NCBI GenBank assembly: GCA_021299735.1
Contig: JAJTEM010000003.1
Coordinates: 1-64,000 of the forward strand
Length of the DNA stretch: 64,000 bases
Source of the DNA: Burkholderiales bacterium
GTDB taxonomy: Bacteria; Pseudomonadota; Gammaproteobacteria; Burkholderiales; Burkholderiaceae_B
Direction: 5' to 3'
In this document: piece after piece, positions 54,662-61,967 of the stretch
Numbering within the stretch: the stretch's first letter is position 1
How the letters are laid out: each line of letters starts with the position of its first letter
Position numbers and translations under genes: made by a program
The notes under the pieces: generated by a model
The model's database searches: none
What the model was told of the DNA's origin: nothing
What the model saw: the letters and a program-made list of their open reading frames with translations, nothing else

Positions 54662-56077
54662 TTACAGACCCGTGTTTTCAGCGATGAAAGCCTTCACTTG
54701 CTCCACCGAAATGGGCATGTTGAAAACACGCTGCGGCAACTTTTCGATGCCCTGAAACTGTGCAGGCACGGGTGGTGTTTGGCCTGTGGCTTCTTCAATG
54801 GTTTCGGCGAATTTAACTGCCAAAGCAGTTTCAAGAATGACCATGGGCACGCCCGGCTCAACCAAATCTCGAGCCACTTTCACCGCATCAGCCGTATGGG
54901 TATCAATCAGCGTACCGGTACGGGCAAACACTTCCTTGATGGTGTCCAGTCGGTTCTGGTGGTTCGATGAACCCGACTGAAAACCAAAGTCCTGTTCAAT
55001 GCGCTTAAAGCGCGGGTCGCTGGAAAGATCAAACTGACCATTTGCAGCCAAGCCTTGCCACAGGGCCTTCAAAGCTTTGGGGTCGCGGCCCAGCAGGTCG
55101 TACACAAAACGTTCGAAGTTCGATGCTTTGGAAATATCCATCGACGGGCTGGAGGTAATGTAAGTTTCCGCCGATTTGCGTGGGCGGTACACACCGGTTT
55201 TGAAAAACTCGTCCAGCACATTGTTTTCATTGGTGGCCACAATCAGCTTGCGAATGGGCAAGCCCATTTGGCGCGCAATATGGCCAGCCAACACGTTACC
55301 AAAGTTGCCGGAGGGCACAGCAAAACTAACCGGATCACCAATTTTTTTTGCGGTGCGCAAATAAGCATTGAAGTAATACACCACCTGGGCAGAAATTCGG
55401 CCCCAATTGATTGAATTCACAGTACCAATTTTCTGGCGCGCCTTGAATTCCAGGTCTTCGCTAACCGCTTTAACGATGTCCTGGCAATCATCGAACAAAC
55501 CTTCAACAGCGATGTTGAAAATGTTCGGGTCTTGCAGGCTGTACATTTGCGCGCGCTGAAACGCGCTCATTTTGCCAGCGGGGCTGAGCATGAACACACG
55601 CACGCCCTTCTTGCCACGCATGGCATATTCAGCGGCAGAACCGGTGTCGCCACTGGTGGCACCCAGAATATTCAGTTCGCGGTTGGTGCGCGCCAACTGG
55701 TATTCAAACAAATTGCCCAACAACTGCATGGCCATGTCTTTGAAAGCCAGTGTAGGGCCATTAGAAAGCTCCAATACCTTCATGCCATCGAACAGCTCGC
55801 GCACCGGAGTAATTTCCTCGGTACCGTAAACTGCCTTGGTGTAGGTTTTGGTGGTCAGCGCCTTCAGGTCGGCTTCTGGAATGTCGGTGGCATAAGGCTT
55901 TAACACCTCAAAAGCCAATTCACCATAGCTTAGGTTTTTCCAGCCTTCCAACACATGCAAAGGCACTTGGGGATAAAACTCGGGCACAGCCAAGCCACCA
56001 TCGGGGGCCAGGCCTTCCAGCAAAATTTCAGAGAAATCTTGGGGGTCCATTCCCCCGCGGCTGCTGAAGTATTTCAT
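54662..56077 (-). CDS. thrC: Threonine synthase
   Basis: A 471-residue PLP enzyme that converts O-phosphohomoserine to threonine. It begins MKYFSSRGGMDPQDFSEILL. The PLP lysine is in NGPTLAFKDMAMQLLGNLFE, phosphate-binding GATSGDTGSAAEYAM follows, and VPSGNFGNVLAGHIARQMGL is present. It belongs to the long (about 470) fold of Proteobacteria and yeast. It follows hom by 1 base, so the two are expressed together. Confidence 0.97.
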   Translation of the reverse strand: MKYFSSRGGMDPQDFSEILLEGLAPDGGLAVPEFYPQVPLHVLEGWKNLSYGELAFEVLKPYATDIPEADLKALTTKTYTKAVYGTEEITPVRELFDGMKVLELSNGPTLAFKDMAMQLLGNLFEYQLARTNRELNILGATSGDTGSAAEYAMRGKKGVRVFMLSPAGKMSAFQRAQMYSLQDPNIFNIAVEGLFDDCQDIVKAVSEDLEFKARQKIGTVNSINWGRISAQVVYYFNAYLRTAKKIGDPVSFAVPSGNFGNVLAGHIARQMGLPIRKLIVATNENNVLDEFFKTGVYRPRKSAETYITSSPSMDISKASNFERFVYDLLGRDPKALKALWQGLAANGQFDLSSDPRFKRIEQDFGFQSGSSNHQNRLDTIKEVFARTGTLIDTHTADAVKVARDLVEPGVPMVILETALAVKFAETIEEATGQTPPVPAQFQGIEKLPQRVFNMPISVEQVKAFIAENTGL

Positions 56078-56078
56078 T

Positions 56079-57392
56079 TCAGCTCAAGTCCTCTACACGA
56101 ATTCGGGTCAAGGGGCCATGCACGCTGTCCAAGGCCTCAATTTTCGCAATCGCCTTGTTCACATCGCCTTCCACACAGCGGTGGGTCAGCAGCACAATTT
56201 CAGCAGTTTCTTTTTCGCTGGTGGCCTGGCGCTGAATCATGGCTTCAATTGAAATTTGGTTGTCAGCCAGCAAGCGAGTAACCTCAGCCAACACGCCGGG
56301 TTTGTCATCCACAGCCAGGCGCAGATAGAAGGCAGTGACCACTTTCTCCATGGGCAACACATTCAGGTTCTGAATACCCGCTTTCTGGAAAGCCAACACG
56401 GGCACACGGCTGGCCAGTGGGGCCTGGCTTGTACGCGCAATTTCGATCAGGTCTGCAACCACGGCCGATGCCGTGGGCAAGCTGCCCGCACCCGCGCCAT
56501 AATACAAAGTGGGGCCGACTGCGTTTGCCTTCACCAACACGGCATTCATCACGCCTTCCACATTGGCAATCAGGCGCTTGCCCGGAATCAGCGTAGGGTG
56601 CACGCGCAATTCAATACCTTGGTCGGTACGTTTGGCAATGCCCAGCAATTTCACGCGGTAACCCAGTTGTTCGGCAAACTGAATGTCTTCTTTGGTCAGC
56701 TTGGTAATGCCTTCAACGTAGGCTTTGTCAAATTGAACAGGCACGCCAAAGGCAAGCGAACTCAACAGGCTGATTTTGTGAGCGGCATCCACACCTTCAA
56801 TGTCGAATGTGGGGTCGGCTTCGGCGTAACCCAAAGCCTGCGCCTGGGCCAAAACATCGGCAAAGGCCAAGCCTTTGTCACGCATTTCCGACAAAATGAA
56901 GTTGCAGGTGCCGTTGATAATTCCAGCCACGTATTCAATTTTATTGGCGGCGAGGCCTTCCTTGATCGACTTGATCACAGGAATACCACCCGCCACCGCT
57001 GCTTCAAAGGCCACCATCACATTGTTGGCTTCAGCCGCAGCGAAAATTTCATCACCATGCACAGCCAACAAAGCTTTGTTGGCCGTTACCACGTGCTTGC
57101 CAGCATTAATTGCAGCCAGCACCAGTTGTTTGGCAATGGTGTAGCCGCCAATCAGTTCAACCACCACATCGATATCATCGCGCTTTACCGCTTCAAATGC
57201 ATCGCCCAACACCTCAACACCAGGGCCTGCCAGTTCACGGGCTTTTTGTGTGTTCAGGTCGGCAATGACCTTGATCTCGATGGGAAAACCCACACGGCGT
57301 TCAATTTCACTTGCATTGTCTTTCAGCACATTGAAGGTGCCGGAACCGACTGTACCCAAACCCAGCAGGGCCACTCGTAGAGGTTTGTTCAT
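56079..57392 (-). CDS. hom: Homoserine dehydrogenase
   Basis: A 437-residue enzyme reducing aspartate semialdehyde to homoserine. Motifs: LRVALLGLGTVGSGTFNVLK (NAD site), VVTANKALLA, FEAAVAGGIPVIKSIKEGL, GIINGTCNFILSEM, and GYAEADPTFDIEGVDAAHK (catalytic). A C-terminal ACT domain (about 352-430, FYLRLAVDDKPGVLAEVTRLLADN) allows threonine feedback. I start at the ATG at 57392; an upstream start at 57458 would overlap alaA and has no family support. It sits 7 bp after the alaA stop and 1 bp before thrC. Confidence 0.95.
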   Translation of the reverse strand: MNKPLRVALLGLGTVGSGTFNVLKDNASEIERRVGFPIEIKVIADLNTQKARELAGPGVEVLGDAFEAVKRDDIDVVVELIGGYTIAKQLVLAAINAGKHVVTANKALLAVHGDEIFAAAEANNVMVAFEAAVAGGIPVIKSIKEGLAANKIEYVAGIINGTCNFILSEMRDKGLAFADVLAQAQALGYAEADPTFDIEGVDAAHKISLLSSLAFGVPVQFDKAYVEGITKLTKEDIQFAEQLGYRVKLLGIAKRTDQGIELRVHPTLIPGKRLIANVEGVMNAVLVKANAVGPTLYYGAGAGSLPTASAVVADLIEIARTSQAPLASRVPVLAFQKAGIQNLNVLPMEKVVTAFYLRLAVDDKPGVLAEVTRLLADNQISIEAMIQRQATSEKETAEIVLLTHRCVEGDVNKAIAKIEALDSVHGPLTRIRVEDLS

Positions 57393-57399
57393 TTTTAAA

Positions 57400-58500
57400 T
57401 CAGCCAAGGTGTTGTTTTCGATAACTTTCCAGGAAGCGAGCAATTCTACCAACTGCATCTGTCAAATCATCGGTGTTGGGTAGGAAAACCACCCGGAAAT
57501 GATCCGGATTAATCCAATTAAAGCCCGTGCCCTGCACCACCAGCACTTTTTCGGCCTCCAACAGTTCCAGCACAAAGCGCTGATCGTTCTTGATTGGATA
57601 AACTTTTGGATCCAGCTTGGGGAACAGGTACAGCGCCGCCTTGGGCTTCACACAGGTAACGCCGGGAATGGAAGTCATCAGGTCGTAAGCCAAATCCCGC
57701 TGGCGGGTAAGGCGCCCGCCGGGGCCAACCAGGTCGTTAATACTTTGGTAGCCACCCAACGATGTTTGAATGGCGTACTGGCCCGGCACGTTCGCGCAAA
57801 GGCGCATCGAGGCCATAATGCCCAGGCCGTCGATGTAATCGGTTGCGTGGCGCTTGTCGCCAGAAATGACCATCCACCCTGCCCGGTATCCACAGGCACG
57901 GTAGTTTTTCGACAAACCGTTCATGGTAATGAACAGCACGTCGTCGGCCAGCGAGGCAATCGACGTGTGCTGTGCACCGTCGTACAACATTTTGTCGTAG
58001 ATCTCGTCAGCGAAAATAATCAACTGGTGTTCGCGAGCAATTTGCACCATTTCCTGCAACACTTCCTCGGGGTACAAGGCACCCGTGGGGTTGTTGGGGT
58101 TAATAATCACCATGGCCTTGGTTTTTTCATTAATCAGGCTGCGCAGGTGCTTGGTGTCGGGGTACCAATCGCTTTGCTCATCGCACAAGTAATGGCGTGG
58201 CGTGCCACCGGAAATGCTTACCGCTGCTGTCCACAAGGGGTAATCGGGCGCGGGCAACAGCACTTCATCGCCGTTGTTCAGTAGGCCCTGCATGCTCATT
58301 ACGATCAGTTCTGAAACCCCGTTACCAACGATAATGTCGTCAAGCGTTACACCCTTGATTTTCTTTTGCTGGGTGTAATGCATGATGGCCTTGCGCGCTG
58401 CAAACAGGCCCTTGCTGTCGCTGTAACCCGAGGCATCGCCCAGATTCATGATCACGTCTTGCCGAACTTCATCGGGCGCTTCAAAGCCGAACGGGGCCAA
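57400..58500 (-). CDS. alaA: Alanine transaminase AlaA-like, N-terminus disrupted
   Basis: A class I/II PLP aminotransferase making alanine from pyruvate and glutamate. From the TTG at 58500 the frame has 366 residues with all core motifs: NGVSELIVMSMQGLL, PDYPLWTAAVSISGG, VIINPNNPTGA, FADEIYDKMLYDG, the PLP-lysine NGLSKNYRACGYRAGWM, and MASMRLCANVPGQYAIQT. The family has about 40 more residues. Homology does continue upstream to 58566 (VKRARQLEEEGHRILKLNIG) but then meets a TAA at 58567-58569. A fitting N-terminus (MVPKPSRQEPKRLN) begins at the ATG at 58598 in another frame. A short deletion at a repeated ACGGTTAAAC would explain this. The remaining protein is probably inactive unless the sequence here is wrong. 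Confidence 0.8.
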   Translation of the reverse strand: MAPFGFEAPDEVRQDVIMNLGDASGYSDSKGLFAARKAIMHYTQQKKIKGVTLDDIIVGNGVSELIVMSMQGLLNNGDEVLLPAPDYPLWTAAVSISGGTPRHYLCDEQSDWYPDTKHLRSLINEKTKAMVIINPNNPTGALYPEEVLQEMVQIAREHQLIIFADEIYDKMLYDGAQHTSIASLADDVLFITMNGLSKNYRACGYRAGWMVISGDKRHATDYIDGLGIMASMRLCANVPGQYAIQTSLGGYQSINDLVGPGGRLTRQRDLAYDLMTSIPGVTCVKPKAALYLFPKLDPKVYPIKNDQRFVLELLEAEKVLVVQGTGFNWINPDHFRVVFLPNTDDLTDAVGRIARFLESYRKQHLG

Positions 58501-58615
58501 ATTACCGATGTTCAGCTTCAGGATGCGGTGCCCTTCCTCTTCCAGCTGCCGCGCTCGTTTAACCGTTTAGGCTCTTGCCTGCTAGGCTTTGGCACCATCC
58601 TGGAGCATCTTTCGA

Positions 58616-58993
58616 ATGAAATTTCAACCTGAATCGCTCGACAATCAATTCGTCGTTCAGCGGTATGACGAAGAAGGTGTCGTGATCAGCGGCAGGCTTC
58701 AAACGGAAAGCGTTGTATTTGGCACCGATTTCACCCCCAGAATTTGGGAAAACGCCGGTTCTGGTCCCTTGCAACTAAGCCACTGCGAATGGCTTTACAG
58801 CCAGTGCCCTTCAACCATGGAAGTATTGCTGATTGGCACGGGCCCAAAACAAGTGTTCCCCGGCATGGACATTCGGAAATTTTTTGCCAACAAACGCTGC
58901 CCGGTTGAATACATGGACAGCCAGGCCGCATGCCGTACCTACAACATTTTAATTGGCGAAGGCCGGCATGTAATGGCCGCGATATTGCTATGA
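58616..58993 (+). CDS. Mth938-like (DUF498) domain protein
   Basis: A 125-residue protein with the Mth938/DUF498 fold: YDEEGVVISGRLQTESVVFG, CEWLYSQCPSTMEVLLIGTG, and the end AACRTYNILIGEGRHVMAAIL. Relatives include human NDUFAF3 and the C-terminal part of some assembly factors; the bacterial role is unclear. GGAG lies 9 bases before the ATG at 58616. It is divergent from alaA, which is the usual arrangement in Burkholderiales. Its stop overlaps the start of the transporter gene. Confidence 0.88.
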   Translation: MKFQPESLDNQFVVQRYDEEGVVISGRLQTESVVFGTDFTPRIWENAGSGPLQLSHCEWLYSQCPSTMEVLLIGTGPKQVFPGMDIRKFFANKRCPVEYMDSQAACRTYNILIGEGRHVMAAILL

Positions 58994-59361
58994 CCACGTA
59001 TGCAGCAATTCTCGTATTCTCGGGCGTACTGCTGAATGCGGTGGCACAACTTCTGCTGAAAATGGCCACTAACAAAGTAGGGGTTATTGAGGCAAGCAGT
59101 GCCCTTAGCCTGGGGGCCATGTCAGCCCTGTTTTTGCAGTGGCCCATGATCCTCGGCCTGTTTTGCTACGGTTTTTCACTGCTCATTTGGCTTATGGCAC
59201 TTTCAAGGGTGGATGTAACCCTGGCCTACCCGATGCTGGCCGTTGGCTATGTGATCAACGCATTCGCAGCACAGTATTTGCTGAATGAACCGGTCAGCCT
59301 GCAACGCTGGGTGGCCATTGGCGTGATCGTACTGGGTGTGGCGCTTTTGGCGCGTTCCTGA
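58990..59361 (+). CDS. Small multidrug-resistance / EamA-type membrane transporter
   Basis: A 123-residue protein with four helices. It has AILVFSGVLLNAVAQLLLKM in helix 1, FSLLIWLMALSRVDVTLAYPML in helix 3 with the SMR/EamA A-Y-P motif, and a final LQRWVAIGVIVLGVALLARS. It is similar to SMR proteins and to the ArnE/ArnF flippase subunits. The ATG overlaps the previous stop (ATGA). Whether it moves a cation drug or a lipid-linked sugar cannot be told. Confidence 0.85.
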   Translation: MTTYAAILVFSGVLLNAVAQLLLKMATNKVGVIEASSALSLGAMSALFLQWPMILGLFCYGFSLLIWLMALSRVDVTLAYPMLAVGYVINAFAAQYLLNEPVSLQRWVAIGVIVLGVALLARS

Positions 59362-59439
59362 CACTGGCCGCATTTCGCTGCCAAAAGCTGTGGTTATACT
59401 GGTTTGTGAATATTGAATTAATGCACAGGGAGCGATACC

Positions 59440-59910
59440 GTGGCAGTTGAAGTGAACAGCAAAGTGCCTGATTTTTCAGCCACTTGCACAGGGGGCGAGG
59501 AGTTTACCCTGTCGGCCCATGCAGGCAAAAACCTGATTATTTATTTTTACCCCAAAGACAGCACACCGGGCTGCACCACCGAAGGCGAAAACTTTCGCGA
59601 CCTACACACGGAATTCACGAAAGCTGGCTGCTCGATTTTCGGAGTTTCACGCGACTCCCTGAAGTCCCATGAAAACTTCAAGGCCAAGCTGGAATTGCCC
59701 TTTGAATTAATTTCCGATCCCGATGAAAAGGTTTGCCTGCTTTTTGACGTGATGAAAATGAAAAACATGTACGGCAAACAAGTGCGCGGCGTGGAAAGAA
59801 GTACCTTTGTAATCAACAAGAAAGGCATTCTGTTGCAGGAATGGCGCGGCTTGAAAGTGCCGGGTCACGCACAGGCCGTACTTGACTTTGTGCGCACAAT
59901 CGGGGACTAA
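59440..59910 (+). CDS. bcp: Thiol peroxidase Bcp (peroxiredoxin Q)
   Basis: A 156-residue thioredoxin-fold peroxidase. The active site is YFYPKDSTPGCTTEGENFRD, with the peroxidatic Cys in P-G-C-T-T-E. The resolving Cys found five residues later in E. coli Bcp is replaced (G-E-N). Further marks are FGVSRDSLKSHENF and VERSTFVINKKGILLQEWRG. The start is a GTG at 59440 with AGGGAG upstream. It reduces organic and hydrogen peroxides with thioredoxin. A 7-bp GC hairpin (59922-59944) without a T-run follows. Confidence 0.95.
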   Translation: MAVEVNSKVPDFSATCTGGEEFTLSAHAGKNLIIYFYPKDSTPGCTTEGENFRDLHTEFTKAGCSIFGVSRDSLKSHENFKAKLELPFELISDPDEKVCLLFDVMKMKNMYGKQVRGVERSTFVINKKGILLQEWRGLKVPGHAQAVLDFVRTIGD

Positions 59911-59977
59911 TATCCCCACGGGCGCAGGAGTGACGACCCTGCGCGATTCATGAGCTTCTTACTTCAGATCGTTGACA

Positions 59978-61553
59978 ATGCCACTTCCAAAAGAACCCAG
60001 CAAACCCGCAACTACACTGAACGAAATCCCACCAATCACGGCGCCAAAAACGAAAAAGCCGACCAAGAAAGCAGAAGTTTCAGACAACGCCCCGGCACAA
60101 GGCAAAGCGCCCCTTACCTTGGCAGCTGACAACACAGTTACAGCAAAAGCCCCCGAAACAAACCGTACGCGAAATATTCCAGCAGCGGCTTCGGGCAAAG
60201 CGCGCAGGCCCACCGCACAGCCGATCGCAAAAAGCAAACGCCAGGTTTCGCTGACCGGCAAGAAAATTTTCGTGCTCGATACCAACGTGTTGATGCACGA
60301 CCCCACATCACTGTTCCGCTTTGAGGAACACGATGTATTCCTTCCGCTGATTACGCTGGAGGAACAACATCGAAGACATCGAAAAAGGCGTAGCACTAGA
60401 CCGCTTGGGCAATGTAGATGCCATGGGGCGCTTGCTGGTTCAAACCACAGAATTGTCTGCAGAACTGCCAAAAACGCTGCCGGTGGGCAAAGCCGACAAC
60501 CAAATTTTGGGTGTGGTGTTTGCGCTCAGCAAACTACACCCCGACCGCGAAGTGGCCCTGGTGTCGAAAGACATCAACATGCGTATTAAAGCCCGCGCCT
60601 TGGGCCTGCTGGCGGAAGATTATTTCAATGACCAGGTGCTGGAAGACCGAGATTTGCTGTACTCCGGCATTATGGAACTGCCTCCCGATTTCTGGGAGAA
60701 AAACAGCAAGGGCATTGAAAGCTGGCAACAAGGCGGCAGCACTTACTACCGCATTAGCGGCCCCGCTGTGAAAGACATGATGGTGAACCAGTTTGTGTAC
60801 TGCGAAACTGGTATTCCACTCATAGCCCAAGTGCTTGAAGTAAGCGGTCGCACTGCAGTGCTAAAAACACTGCGCGACTTTAGCCACAACAAAAACAGCG
60901 TGTGGGGCATTACCGCACGCAACCGCGAACAAAACTTTGCACTGAATTTGTTGATGAACCCGGAATGCGACTTCGTAACCCTGCTGGGCCAGGCAGGTAC
61001 TGGCAAAACCTTGCTGGCCTTGGCTGCTGGCTTGTCACAAGTACTGGAAAGCAAGCAGTATTCTGAAATTATCGTGACCCGCGCCACCGTGCCTGTGGGT
61101 GAAGACATTGGCTTCTTGCCCGGCACCGAGGAAGAAAAAATGGCCCCCTGGATGGGCGCATTTGAAGACAACCTTGAAGTGCTGAACAAACCCGATCCCA
61201 GCAGTGGCGATTGGGGCCGCTCGGCCACCACCGACTTGATTCGCACCAAAATTCGCATCAAATCGATGAACTTCATGCGGGGCCGCACTTTCATCAACAA
61301 GTTCCTGATTATTGATGAAGCGCAAAACCTGTCGCCCAAGCAAATGAAAACACTGATTACCCGGGCTGGCCCTGGTACGAAGGTGATCTGCCTGGGTAAC
61401 CTGGCGCAAATCGATACGCCGTATTTGACGGAAGGTTCTTCGGGCCTTACCTATGTGGTGGATCGGTTCAAAGGCTGGCCTCATGCGGGGCACATTACAC
61501 TGCAACGTGGCGAGCGTTCAAGACTGGCGGATTTTGCGTCGGATAACCTTTGA
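59978..61553 (+). pseudogene. phoH: PhoH-family PIN-ATPase gene broken by an internal deletion
   Basis: The 5' frame (ATG 59978, after a possible TTG at 59972) has a basic, disordered region and then the PIN start IFVLDTNVLMHDPTSLFRFE and LPLITLEE. At about 60362-60369 the reading frame must change: continuing in frame gives arginine-rich nonsense, while the next frame gives NNIEDIEKGVALDRLGNVDA and runs on through the whole PhoH ATPase (GQAGTGKTLLALAAGL Walker A, FLIIDEAQNLSPKQM Walker B) to 61553. In the family, 30-odd residues (including PIN acidic ligands) lie between these parts and are missing here. The ATPase half could still be made from internal starts such as the TTG/ATG near 60405-60420. 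Confidence 0.8.
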
Positions 61554-61609
61554 TGCAATTGCGAAATCGCATGCTTCGGGGGGCATCTGCGAAGTTGCAT
61601 GCCCTCCTC

Positions 61610-61748
61610 CGCCTGAAAGCCTGAATGCTCCCTTTTTGAAATTCACACTGGCTCACCGAGTTCGGCAAAAAACATGGCCGAATCTCGGTATCGGCTTGCA
61701 GCCGAACGCGGCATGTGAACTTCAAACGGGCAGGCTTTCTTGAAGGCG
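61610..61748. repeat. Dispersed palindromic repeat, copy B
   Basis: About 139 bp matching 18359-18494 at both ends: CGCCTGAAAGCCTG, TCCCTTTTTGAAATTCACACTG in two parts, and TGTGAACTTCAAACGGGCAGG followed by TTTCTTGAAGGCG. The inverted arms CCCTTTTTGAAATTCACAC and GTGTGAA-like/CAAACGGG face each other here too. It lies in the 414-bp gap between phoH and the STAND ATPase gene. That gap also has an imperfect hairpin at 61567-61601 (GCATGC arms) and no gene I can support. Confidence 0.6.
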
Positions 61749-61967
61749 GAATGACGGCAATGCGAGCTTCGCGAATGCCGGGAAGCAAGTTATGCGGACA
61801 GCGGTTTCACCATTTAAACAGTGCAAACATGCGGTATAACTTGAGAAATGAAAATAATTCAAAGCCTTCTGTGACGAAGACGCGCGAGGACCGAAACACA
61901 CCATCAATACGGGCCTTGTGAGGCACAATGCTTCTAATCGTTTGCAAACTGTTTGGAGAGAATCAAC

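Noticed and set aside
56256-57380. 374-codon plus-strand frame opposite hom
   Set aside because: Shadow of hom; the composition (many His/Gln/Asn) is typical of reverse-strand frames in this genome.
61715-61921. 68-codon frame between phoH and the STAND ATPase
   Set aside because: It begins inside repeat copy B and has no support as a protein.
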